DNA of 64,000 nucleotides from NCBI RefSeq assembly GCF_016811105.1, contig NZ_JAFBGM010000001.1:1-64000 (forward strand). Direction: 5' to 3'. This document shows positions 45,945 through 55,020 of this stretch, in pieces. The notes under the pieces are model-generated. The model did not search any database. It had not been told where the DNA came from and worked only from the letters and a program-made list of their open reading frames with translations. How positions within the stretch are numbered: position 1 is the stretch's first letter; every line of letters begins with the position of its first letter. Source of the stretch: Aurantibacter crassamenti. Lineage in GTDB: Bacteria; Bacteroidota; Bacteroidia; Flavobacteriales; Flavobacteriaceae. The position numbers and the translations under genes are program-made.

Positions 45945-47561
45945 ATGAAACATTACCTGCTATTTTTAGTATTATTACCTTTTATCAGTTGTAAAAATGA
46001 TAAAAAAAATACTCCCGAATTAGTTGAAGTTAGCCAATCAACTATTGGCCATCATATTGAAAAACTAGCTTCCGATGAATTTCTAGGAAGAAAACCATTT
46101 ACCGAAGGCGAGGTAAAAACAATAAACTATTTAAAAGAAGAATTTGAAAAACTAGGTCTGCTACCAGGTAACGGAAACAGCTTCTTTCAAAACGTACCAA
46201 TGGTAGAAATCACAGGTACCCCAACTGAAAAAATGGTTATTTCCGGAATCAATAGCACTTTCAATTTAGACCACTTAAAAGATTTTGTAGCCTCCACAAA
46301 TAAAACCGAAGCAATGGTAAGTTTAGATAGCTCTAATCTTGTATTTGCAGGGTACGGAATTGTTGCTCCAGAATATGATTGGAATGATTATGAAGGTATT
46401 GATTGGAAAGGTAAAACCGCTGTAGTTTTAATTAATGACCCCGGTTTTAAATCTGGTGATTCAACCCTATTTAAAGGTAATGAAATGACCTATTATGGTC
46501 GATGGACCTACAAGTATGAAGAAGCTGCCCGACAAGGTGCAGATGGGCTTATTATCATTCATGATACAGAGCCAGCCTCTTATGGTTGGAATGTGATTGA
46601 ATCTGGTTTTAGTGGCTCAAAATTAATTATTGAGAGCGATTTACCACTTTTAAATGTTGAGTCATGGATTAGTGGCGAAAGTGCACAAAGAATATTTGAA
46701 GCTTCAGCAATGAAAGGGCAAGATTTTAAAAACCTTGCTAGAAATAAAGGCTTTAAACCCATTCCGTTAGATTTAGATGTTTCTGTTGCTATTCAAGTAA
46801 AAACAAAAAAGGATGTTTCTAAAAATGTAATTGCAGTTGTACCTGGTACTGATAGAAAAGATGAATATATTATTTACTCTGCACATTGGGATCATTTTGG
46901 TGTAGGCAAAGCAATTGATGGCGATTCTATATATAATGGAGCCGTAGATAATGCCTCAGGCACCGCAGGTCTGTTAGCAATTGCTGAAGCTTTCAAGAAA
47001 AGTAATAGCACAAAACGATCTATTGTATTTATGGCACTTACCGCAGAAGAGCAAGGTTTATTGGGTTCTGCTTATTATGCCGAAAACCCAATTTTTGAAC
47101 CAAATAAAACAGTTGCAAATATTAATATTGATGCTTTGGCCAGTCCAGGAAAAATGAAAGATTTAACCATTACAGGATACGGCCATTCTGAAATGGATGA
47201 ATATGCTGAGGAAGCAGCTCTTACACAGGATCGATACATAATTCCGGATCCAGATTCTGAAAAAGGCTATTTCTTTAGATCGGATCACTTTAATTTTGCT
47301 AAAATTGGTATTCCTGCTATGTACGCAAGTGGCTCATACGAAGGTTTTGATTATAGTATTGAGAAAATAAAAGAGCTTAAAAATTATTATCTTATCAATA
47401 ACTACCATCAACCATCAGATGAATTTAATCCAGAAACGACAGAATTAAGCGGGGTACAATTAGACTTACAATTATTTTTTAATGTGGGTTTGAAAATAGC
47501 AAATGAAGATTATTTTCCGAAATGGTATGAGGGAAGTGAATTTAAAGCGGCTCGAGATTAA
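45945..47561 (+). CDS. M28-family zinc peptidase lipoprotein (1)
   Basis: From ATG 45945 the product is 538 residues; the TTG at 45939 is not needed. It has the lipobox LPFISC (Cys16). A PA-like insertion lies at about 130-260 (FAGYGIVAPEYDWNDYEGID, GKTAVVLINDPG). The M28 core has the zinc ligands YSAHWDHFG, GAVDNASGTAGLL, LTAEEQGLLGS and FFRSDHFNFAKIGIP. It probably acts as an aminopeptidase on peptides at the cell surface. Its product differs from the second M28 protein (48.6 kb), which has a different insert and signal. The pirin gene comes 91 bases downstream on the same strand. Confidence 0.92.
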   Translation: MKHYLLFLVLLPFISCKNDKKNTPELVEVSQSTIGHHIEKLASDEFLGRKPFTEGEVKTINYLKEEFEKLGLLPGNGNSFFQNVPMVEITGTPTEKMVISGINSTFNLDHLKDFVASTNKTEAMVSLDSSNLVFAGYGIVAPEYDWNDYEGIDWKGKTAVVLINDPGFKSGDSTLFKGNEMTYYGRWTYKYEEAARQGADGLIIIHDTEPASYGWNVIESGFSGSKLIIESDLPLLNVESWISGESAQRIFEASAMKGQDFKNLARNKGFKPIPLDLDVSVAIQVKTKKDVSKNVIAVVPGTDRKDEYIIYSAHWDHFGVGKAIDGDSIYNGAVDNASGTAGLLAIAEAFKKSNSTKRSIVFMALTAEEQGLLGSAYYAENPIFEPNKTVANINIDALASPGKMKDLTITGYGHSEMDEYAEEAALTQDRYIIPDPDSEKGYFFRSDHFNFAKIGIPAMYASGSYEGFDYSIEKIKELKNYYLINNYHQPSDEFNPETTELSGVQLDLQLFFNVGLKIANEDYFPKWYEGSEFKAARD

Positions 47562-47652
47562 CCTTTTTTTGGTCAACTTTTTCTGTACATAGTATCTTCT
47601 ACATTGAACAACTTAAAAATGTAATTGCTACTATTAAAAAGTATAACTTTTT

Positions 47653-48528
47653 ATGGCAAATAATAAACTTTTGGTAGATGAACGACAAACCGATCTTGGT
47701 AATTTCATGGTCGGAAGATTACTACCATTTCGAAAAAAACGGCAAGTAGGTCCTTTTACATTCATTGACCATATGGGACCTGCAAAACTAGGAAATGGAA
47801 AGTATATTGATGTTGACCAGCATCCACATATTGGGTTATCTACACTAACTTATCTTTATGAAGGAGAAATAGAACATCGAGATAGTATTGGCAGTAATCA
47901 AATTATAAGACCTGGCGATGTAGGTTTTATGACATCAGGTAAAGGTGTAACACACACAGAAAGAACACCACAATATAGAAGAAACGGCGAGGAATTTACA
48001 GCACACGGTTATCAAATATGGGTAGCATTGCCAAAAAATATGGAGGAGATAAATCCTCATTTTAATTATTATCCTAGTACTGAAATTCCAACGTGGCAAA
48101 CAGATACACTTACCTTCAGACTAGTTGCTGGAAATGCGTTTGGAAAATCAGCTCCGCTACAAGGGTATTCGCCACTTTTTATGGTAGATATATTTGCAAA
48201 AAAAGCCACCACTTTAAAACTTAAGGGACAAATAAAAGGAGATGTAGCATTGGTTATTGTAAAAGGTACAATTACTAACGAAGAACAAAAAGTTACAGCG
48301 GGTCAGATGTTGATTAGTAAAACAAATGACGAATGTGAAATTTGTTTAGATGCTAATACACAATTATTACTTTTCGGTGGTGAACCTCTACCCCAAGAAC
48401 ATTTTCTTCTTTGGAATTTTGTTTCGCACAGCAAGGATCGTTTAAAACTAGCAAAAGAAGATTGGATAAATAAAAAATTCCCTAAAGTTGAAGGTGATAA
48501 AACATATATCCCTTTTCCTAAACTATAA
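47653..48528 (+). CDS. Pirin-family cupin protein
   Basis: The 291-residue cytoplasmic bicupin has the pirin N-domain motif (VGPFTFIDHMGPAKLG), then the metal-binding DQHPHIGLSTLTYLYEGEIEHRDS and the closing GDVGFMTSGKGVTHTERTP. The His/His/His/Glu iron site therefore looks complete. The C-domain (about 160-290) is more divergent. Pirins are linked to quercetin dioxygenase activity or to regulation; which one applies here is unknown. It converges on the second M28 gene with 29 bases between the stop codons. Confidence 0.93.
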   Translation: MANNKLLVDERQTDLGNFMVGRLLPFRKKRQVGPFTFIDHMGPAKLGNGKYIDVDQHPHIGLSTLTYLYEGEIEHRDSIGSNQIIRPGDVGFMTSGKGVTHTERTPQYRRNGEEFTAHGYQIWVALPKNMEEINPHFNYYPSTEIPTWQTDTLTFRLVAGNAFGKSAPLQGYSPLFMVDIFAKKATTLKLKGQIKGDVALVIVKGTITNEEQKVTAGQMLISKTNDECEICLDANTQLLLFGGEPLPQEHFLLWNFVSHSKDRLKLAKEDWINKKFPKVEGDKTYIPFPKL

Positions 48529-48557
48529 TTGAAGGTAAAGATTAGGGTTAACAATGC

Positions 48558-50111
48558 TTAATCTTCTCTAGGCAATCGCGTATCTCGTTGCGCAATTTGA
48601 TACACGAGTGCCGCAATTACAGTTGCATTAATCATCATATCGCGTTCTGGAACATACTCCAAAGCGTCTAAATTAGTATGATGCGTTACTGTCTGATAGT
48701 TCAACATATCTTGAATAATTTGAAAACCCGGAATCTTATAATAATCAAAGACATCATGATCCGTAAAATCGGTGTTTTCAATGGTTAAATTATTAACGTC
48801 TAAATGTGCATAAGGTGCTAACATTTCTTCAAAAATAGGTCGCACTGCTTCGTTACCTTGTAAATAGATGCCTCGCATTTGTCCAGCACCATTATCCATA
48901 TTCAAATAGGCAGAAATTTTTTCAACCTCCTTTTTTCTAGCAGTCTCATTTACTTTACCATAATGTTTTTCTGCGTAGGCCAAAGAACCTATAAACACTT
49001 GCTCCTCACCTCCCCATAAAGCAATTCTAATGGTTCGTTTAGGTTTTAAACCAGATGCTTTAATAATACGCATTACTTCCATCATAACAGCGGAACCAGC
49101 ACCATTATCTGTTGCTCCAGAGGCCGGATGCCAAGAATCAAAATGTGCACCAATCATAACAACTTCATCTTTTAATTTTGGATCAGAACCAGTAATTTCA
49201 CCTATAATATTTACATTATTTTCCGGTTTTAAATAGAGTTCAGAATCTAAATGAAATTTAATTTTCGGAGTAATATCTCTTTTAACTAAACGTGACAATT
49301 TTCCGAAACTTTCTGGAGAAATTGCAAAATATGGAATTGGTTTTGCATCACTTTGTTTGTAATTGTAGGTACCGCTCGGATGAACAATACCTGGAAAAAG
49401 CGGTGTTGTTCCTAGAATATTCAATGCTCCTTCTGATTTTAAGAAGGCAAAAAAGGCATCATTCTTTCGCAAAAGACCTTGGGTAAAAAGCTTTAAATCT
49501 CTAATTAAATTTACATCACCTGCAGACACTCCTAAAGACTTGTTAGGTACTGGAATAATTGATTTTTTAGCTTCTTCGATTTGGTCTTTGGTATGACGCA
49601 CAGATAGTGGGTCAAATAACATATTCTGTTTAGGTGTTGACCCTATAAGTATCGTCTTTCCTTGCAATTTACCACTCCATTGTTTTTTCACTTCTTCTAA
49701 ATCGGCATGACTTTCAATCCAAATTAAATCACCTATTTGCACACCGTTTGAACTTTCTGTCCACGCGTAAGGATAGGCCTGAATTTTCATATAAGCAGGC
49801 GCTGTCATTTCTACATTAAAAGAGTTCACTTCCCAACCCATACAGTCATCACAATAATTTTCATAATACACTTTATCGGCTCCCCAATCTTCTAAAGTTT
49901 TCTTGGCCCACTCCGCCGCTGTGTAATATTGATTTGTGCCAGTTAAACGTGGACCATAAACATCTGACAAATCACTAATAAGATTCATGACTTGCGATTT
50001 CTGAAAGCCTTCTGTATTTATCTTAGCCAGTGCTTGTGCTTTTGTTTGACTAATTGAAGAATATCCAATAAAAAGAAATATGGTAAGTAGAAGATTCGTA
50101 TTGATTTTCAT
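48558..50111 (-). CDS. M28-family zinc peptidase (2), secreted
   Basis: The 517-residue product has a signal peptide (LLLTIFLFIGYSSIS). A PA-like insert with DLIWIESHADLEEVKKQWSG and GKTILIGSTP lies at about 120-260. The M28 zinc site is IGAHFDSWHPASGATDNGAG, WGGEEQVFIGSLAYA, YLNMDNGAGQ and FTDHDVFDYYKIPG. It is probably a secreted carboxy- or aminopeptidase. Orientation is opposite to the neighbouring genes, and it faces the pirin gene tail to tail. Length and motifs are complete, so it should be active. Confidence 0.92.
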   Translation of the reverse strand: MKINTNLLLTIFLFIGYSSISQTKAQALAKINTEGFQKSQVMNLISDLSDVYGPRLTGTNQYYTAAEWAKKTLEDWGADKVYYENYCDDCMGWEVNSFNVEMTAPAYMKIQAYPYAWTESSNGVQIGDLIWIESHADLEEVKKQWSGKLQGKTILIGSTPKQNMLFDPLSVRHTKDQIEEAKKSIIPVPNKSLGVSAGDVNLIRDLKLFTQGLLRKNDAFFAFLKSEGALNILGTTPLFPGIVHPSGTYNYKQSDAKPIPYFAISPESFGKLSRLVKRDITPKIKFHLDSELYLKPENNVNIIGEITGSDPKLKDEVVMIGAHFDSWHPASGATDNGAGSAVMMEVMRIIKASGLKPKRTIRIALWGGEEQVFIGSLAYAEKHYGKVNETARKKEVEKISAYLNMDNGAGQMRGIYLQGNEAVRPIFEEMLAPYAHLDVNNLTIENTDFTDHDVFDYYKIPGFQIIQDMLNYQTVTHHTNLDALEYVPERDMMINATVIAALVYQIAQRDTRLPRED

Positions 50112-50330
50112 AATGTAAATATGTTTAGGCTTGATAATATCGTATTGAATTTAACAAAGTAAAATGAAAACGCAACGGTATTTTTGTATTATTACAGACA
50201 GTTATCTATTTCAGAATTCTAAGCAAAGAATAATCAATTTGTAATAACTAAATTAGTACATATTAAAAACCTACTCTTTATAAAAGTATGATTAGTCCTT
50301 ATTTTGTCTAAAGAATATGAAAATACCACA

Positions 50331-51929
50331 ATGAAATTTAGCACCCTGTTTTTTTTAGCAATTATAGTAACTGTGGTAAGTTGTCAAAAAAATATGCAAG
50401 AACAAAAGAGACCAAACATTCTTTTTGCTATAAGTGATGATCAATCATTTTTTCATACAAGTTTTGAAGGTTCAAATTTTGTGAACACCCCTGCTTTTGA
50501 TAGAGTGGCACGTGAAGGTGTTTATTTTTCAAATTGTTACGCAGGTTCCCCAGGGTGTGCACCTTCAAGAAGTTCAATAATTACGGGTCGACATCATTGG
50601 CAAAATGAACAGTCTGGTCAACACGCTTCTGCATGGTTAAAAAAGTTTGTTCCGTTCACTGATTTAATTCAAAATAATGGTTATTCAATTGGAAGAACAG
50701 GCAAAGGAATAGGCCCTTTTCAGTACGCTGAAAATGCAGAAGATTCACTTTGGCGAAAAACTAATGCTGCCGGAATTGAGCATAGTACTATACTATATAA
50801 TGAAGATGACGATGAACGTTTTGCAAAAGGAATAAGTAAAACCAACTATTTTGAAAACTTTAAATATTTCGTAGAAAATAGTACAGCGGATAAGCCATTT
50901 TTTTTCTGGTATGGTGGTAAAGAACCACACCGCACCTACGAAAAAGGTTCTTGGAAAAAAATGTCTAAAAAGTTGGCAGATGTAGATGTACCTGAATTTC
51001 TTCCAGATAACGAGGAAATTCGCGGAGATCTTTTAGACTACGCAGTTGAGATTGAATGGTTTGATTTTCATCTTCAAAGAATGTTAGAATATTTAGAAAA
51101 AATTGGAGAATTAGAAAACACAATTGTTATTGTTACAGCTGATAACGGAATGCCTTTTCCTAGGGCAAAAGCAAACAGTTATGAATATGGTGTTCATGTT
51201 CCGCTCGCTATTCGTTATCCTAAAGAATTCCCGCAAAATAAAACCATCAAAAACCCTATTAGTTTTATTGACATAGCTCCAACAATTCTAGAAATCACTA
51301 ATACATCACCTCAAGGAATGCTACCAATTACGGGAAACAGCATGCTAGATATCTTAAAAGCTAAAAAAGTCGATGCAATCGAAAATGCTGTTTTTTCTGG
51401 AAGAGAACGCCATTCTTCATCAAGGCATTTAAATTGGGGCTATCCTCAAAGAGCAATCAGAAAAGGAGATTACCTCTTTATTTGGAATATAGAATCAGAC
51501 AGATGGCCCGCAGGTGCTCCACAAAAATTTGACCCAAATGATTCAACACAATTACTGCCAATACACGGTTTAGATAAAAATAAAAGATTTATTGCTGATG
51601 GTGCATATACAGATATTGATGATTGCCCAACCAAGACGTACCTCATCGAAAATTTTGATAATGAAACTACACAAACCTATTTTGAATGGGCGGTTAGCAA
51701 ACGACCAGAATATGAACTTTACAATGTTTTAGAAGACCCCTCTTGTTTAAAGAACCTAGCAGGAAAACCCGAATTTGATACAATTGAAACAGATTTAAAT
51801 AAGCAGTTAGTACGTGAATTAAAAAACACAAACGACCCGCGTATTGTTGGTCCGGACACAGCAGTTTTTGACAGCTATAAAAGGTATTCTCGTATGCGAC
51901 GTTTTCCAAAACCTGAACAATTGAACTAA
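50331..51929 (+). CDS. Sulfatase, heparan N-sulfatase (SGSH)-like, lipoprotein
   Basis: From ATG 50331 the product is 532 residues; a TTG at 50304 would hide the signal. The lipobox is IVTVVSC (Cys18). The metal site is PNILFAISDDQSF. The formylglycine motif is AGSPGCAPSRSSIITGR with Cys76. TADNGMPFPRAKANSYEYG supplies the second metal site. The order of motifs, the compact length and the C-terminal YELYNVLEDPSCLKNLA match SGSH-type sulfatases. Bacterial members often act on sulfated sugars of marine polysaccharides. The amidohydrolase starts ten bases after it. It needs formylglycine maturation, which is not coded here. Confidence 0.92.
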   Translation: MKFSTLFFLAIIVTVVSCQKNMQEQKRPNILFAISDDQSFFHTSFEGSNFVNTPAFDRVAREGVYFSNCYAGSPGCAPSRSSIITGRHHWQNEQSGQHASAWLKKFVPFTDLIQNNGYSIGRTGKGIGPFQYAENAEDSLWRKTNAAGIEHSTILYNEDDDERFAKGISKTNYFENFKYFVENSTADKPFFFWYGGKEPHRTYEKGSWKKMSKKLADVDVPEFLPDNEEIRGDLLDYAVEIEWFDFHLQRMLEYLEKIGELENTIVIVTADNGMPFPRAKANSYEYGVHVPLAIRYPKEFPQNKTIKNPISFIDIAPTILEITNTSPQGMLPITGNSMLDILKAKKVDAIENAVFSGRERHSSSRHLNWGYPQRAIRKGDYLFIWNIESDRWPAGAPQKFDPNDSTQLLPIHGLDKNKRFIADGAYTDIDDCPTKTYLIENFDNETTQTYFEWAVSKRPEYELYNVLEDPSCLKNLAGKPEFDTIETDLNKQLVRELKNTNDPRIVGPDTAVFDSYKRYSRMRRFPKPEQLN

Positions 51930-51939
51930 AGATATTTTC

Positions 51940-53433
51940 ATGAAACAAATTCTTTTAGGGGTCATTTTACTTAGCGTTTTTTCCTGTAAAACTGAACGAG
52001 AACAATTAAATCTTTCGCAGGGTCTCCACATTTCTAACGTTACAATTATTACTACGGAAGATGGAAATTATAATCCGTACATAGGCCATATTATTGTTGA
52101 TAACGACTCAATTGTTTTAGTGAGTAAAAACGAACCTCATATTAAAGGAAACTATGAAAAGATTGATGGTACAGGTAAGTTTATAATCCCCGGTTTAATT
52201 GATAGTCACGTTCATATTACAGAGGTACAAGGAATGCTTCCGCATCATATGGAAAAATACCCGGAACTCACCAAAGAATTTAATAGTCAAATGCCTCGAA
52301 GCTATTTGTACTATGGTTTTACTACACTTATTAATCTTGGTGGAATATCAGAAGAACAAATAGCCTCATTTAATTCACAACCAGCCAAACCCGATTTGTT
52401 TCATACTGGTAATTCAGGTGCACCAGTTGCAAATGGTTACCCAATGAATTTCGCGCCTGAAGAATTTCGATTTGAAGCAGCGCCAAATTTCATATACTTA
52501 GAAAGTGAAGCAGCTAATACACCAGATAAATTTGAACCTTCAAATCACACACCAAAAGCAGTTGTTGAACGCATAAAAAAATCTGGTGCAATTGCAGTTA
52601 AGTCATATTTCGAATCAGGTTTTAGAGGAATGCCAAAATTACCAGTACCTACAAAAGGCATTATGTCCAATTTACAAGAAGAAACACGTTCAAATGGTCT
52701 AGTATTAATTGTTCATGGCAATTCGCTTGAATCACACTCTTTTTTATCTGATGTAGGCGTTGATGTTTTAGCACATGGCTTATGGAATTGGGAAAAGTAT
52801 AAAGATGTACCAACAGATTCGTTGCCTTTAGAAATTAAGCAAACCTTAGATTTACAAATTCAAAAACAAATTGGCTACATGCCCACTTTAACAGTTATTG
52901 CAGGCGAAGAAGCCTTAGCTGATGATGATTTTTTTAAACAACATGAATTAAAAAAAGTTGTGCCTCAAAAGTTACTTGATTGGTATAAAACTGAAGAAGG
53001 TCAATGGTTTGCAAAAGAGCTTTTTGGTGAATATAGTGCCGCTGAAGTACACGAAATTTATGGAAATATTCAAGCACATGCCATGCTTGCTTTAAAATAT
53101 CTTTCATATAACAATGGGTTACTTTTATTTGGCACAGATACGCCGTCTGCACCAACATATGGTAATCAACCAGGAATTAATGGATTTTGGGAACTAAGAT
53201 TAATGGAAGAAGCTGGTGTACCATTAGATAAAATTCTTTCATCAGCAACTATTAATAATGCCAAAATGTTTCATTTAGACGCGAGTATCGGTTCATTAAC
53301 AAAAGGAAAAAAAGCAAACATGTTACTTCTTGAAAAAAATCCGTTACAAAATATTAATGCTTATAATACAATTGAAAACATATTTATTGGCGGAAAAAAC
53401 ATTAAAAGGACCGATTTAGAAGTAAAACAATAA
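51940..53433 (+). CDS. Amidohydrolase-family lipoprotein
   Basis: The 497-residue lipoprotein has the lipobox LLSVFSC (Cys16). The amidohydrolase core shows GLIDSHVHITEVQG (HxH), AVKSYFESG (metal lysine region), VHGNSLESHSF, LAHGLWNWEK, FGTDTPSAPTYG (metal Asp) and the closing ASIGSLTKGKKANMLLLEKNP. It is only distantly like the amidohydrolase at 2.5 kb. It starts ten bases after the sulfatase, so the two are almost certainly co-transcribed. A carbohydrate-derived amide or N-acyl sugar is a possible substrate, but this is inference. Confidence 0.87.
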   Translation: MKQILLGVILLSVFSCKTEREQLNLSQGLHISNVTIITTEDGNYNPYIGHIIVDNDSIVLVSKNEPHIKGNYEKIDGTGKFIIPGLIDSHVHITEVQGMLPHHMEKYPELTKEFNSQMPRSYLYYGFTTLINLGGISEEQIASFNSQPAKPDLFHTGNSGAPVANGYPMNFAPEEFRFEAAPNFIYLESEAANTPDKFEPSNHTPKAVVERIKKSGAIAVKSYFESGFRGMPKLPVPTKGIMSNLQEETRSNGLVLIVHGNSLESHSFLSDVGVDVLAHGLWNWEKYKDVPTDSLPLEIKQTLDLQIQKQIGYMPTLTVIAGEEALADDDFFKQHELKKVVPQKLLDWYKTEEGQWFAKELFGEYSAAEVHEIYGNIQAHAMLALKYLSYNNGLLLFGTDTPSAPTYGNQPGINGFWELRLMEEAGVPLDKILSSATINNAKMFHLDASIGSLTKGKKANMLLLEKNPLQNINAYNTIENIFIGGKNIKRTDLEVKQ

Positions 53434-53495
53434 CGCTATTTCATTTGCAAACAACACCCAAAGAATTCAACATAAGATTTTAAAACAAATAATAT

Positions 53496-54905
53496 ATGAA
53501 CATCAGTACAAATCAAAATATAAAACTTATACTACTAATTTTCATTCTGTTTGTTACAGGTAATATATATTGCCAAAAATCTTCAAATAAAAAAATTGAC
53601 GGTTATAAAGGGCTGTGGTTTGAGTTAAATCAAAAATATGAACATGGCGACAAGTATTCTGGTGCGCTTGCAACCTATACCGCTAAACACACCCCATTAG
53701 CAATCTATGCAAAAGAAGTTGATAAAACATTCTTTGTGTATGGTGGAACAACTTTAGAAGACAAAAAATACCTATTGTGTATGATAGGTGAGTTTAATCA
53801 TAAAACAGGTATGGTATCAAAACCTACTATTGTTTATGATAAACTAGGCGTTGATGATCCACATGACAACCCTTCAATTTTGATAGACGACGAAGGTTAT
53901 ATTTGGGTTTTTGTAAGCGGCAGAGGTAAAAGACGTTTAGGTTTTAAATACAAAAGCAAAGCTCCATATTCAATTGATGAATTCTCACAGGTAACGGAAG
54001 AGGAAATGACCTATCCACAACCGTGGAATACTGAATATGGTTTTTTTCATTTCTTTACTAAATATACTGGTGTTCGTCAATTGTATTTTGAAACAAGCAC
54101 CGATGGTGTGAACTGGACAGCTGACAAAATGCTTGCCGCAATACCCGAAAATGAAGGTGAAAAATCAGGACACTATCAAGTAAGTAACACCTATAATAAT
54201 AAAGTTGTAGCAACCTTTTTTAACAGGCATCCTAACGGAAATGTAGACAAGCGGACAGACCTGTATTATGTGCAATCAAGTGACTTTGGTAATACTTGGA
54301 CAAACATCGATAACAATAAATTACAGTTACCAATTAACAAACAAGACAACCCTGCAAGAATTATTGACTATGCATCGCAAGGCAAAAATGTATACATGAA
54401 AGACATGAGCTTTGATGCTAAGGGAAACCCAGTTTGTTTATATATTAGAAGCAATGGTCACGAACCTGGTCCTAAAAGTGCACCCTATGAGTGGTGTGTA
54501 ACAAAATGGGATGGACAAAAATGGCACACATCAGTTGTTACAACATCAGACCACAATTATGACATGGGAAGCCTTTACGTTTCAGAAGATGAATGGAATA
54601 TTGTTGGACCTACAGAAATAGGAGCACAAGAATGGGGCGTTGGTGGTGAAATTGCACTATGGCAATCGAAAGACAAAGGTCTTACATGGAATAAAACAAA
54701 AACACTAACAGAGGGTAGTACGTTTAGTCATTCTTATGTTCGTAAGCCAGTTGATTATAAAGCTCCATTTTCATTTTTCTGGGCTGATGGTCATTCTCAT
54801 GATTTTAGTAAATCAAAACTCTATTTTGGAGCCTTCAATGGTGATATATGGCAACTTCCATATGACATGACTACTGATTTTGAAAAACCAATTAAAATAA
54901 AATGA
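53496..54905 (+). CDS. BNR_4 beta-propeller protein, probable carbohydrate-active enzyme
   Basis: The 469-residue protein has a signal peptide (LILLIFILFVTGNIYCQ). The rest is a BNR_4 (PF15892-like) propeller. It starts GYKGLWFELNQKYEHGDKYS and continues with the conserved DDPHDNPSILIDDEGYIWVF. Further blades are DGVNWTADKML, SDFGNTWTNIDNNK and SKDKGLTWNKTKTL. BNR_4 propellers include ulvan lyases and rhamnose/uronate-acting enzymes (PL24, PL25 and GH145 families). The placement next to sulfatase and pectin-type genes supports a role in a uronate polymer pathway. Whether it cleaves or only binds cannot be decided from sequence alone. Confidence 0.85.
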   Translation: MNISTNQNIKLILLIFILFVTGNIYCQKSSNKKIDGYKGLWFELNQKYEHGDKYSGALATYTAKHTPLAIYAKEVDKTFFVYGGTTLEDKKYLLCMIGEFNHKTGMVSKPTIVYDKLGVDDPHDNPSILIDDEGYIWVFVSGRGKRRLGFKYKSKAPYSIDEFSQVTEEEMTYPQPWNTEYGFFHFFTKYTGVRQLYFETSTDGVNWTADKMLAAIPENEGEKSGHYQVSNTYNNKVVATFFNRHPNGNVDKRTDLYYVQSSDFGNTWTNIDNNKLQLPINKQDNPARIIDYASQGKNVYMKDMSFDAKGNPVCLYIRSNGHEPGPKSAPYEWCVTKWDGQKWHTSVVTTSDHNYDMGSLYVSEDEWNIVGPTEIGAQEWGVGGEIALWQSKDKGLTWNKTKTLTEGSTFSHSYVRKPVDYKAPFSFFWADGHSHDFSKSKLYFGAFNGDIWQLPYDMTTDFEKPIKIK

Positions 54906-55020
54906 TGTTGCTATAACATTTACAAGTATAGTAAATCTAGGAGTTCGTATTTTCGTTTATTTTCGTTATCATTGTATTTATTTGCGTTTATGCGCAAAAA
55001 CGATATTTATTGATACAACT

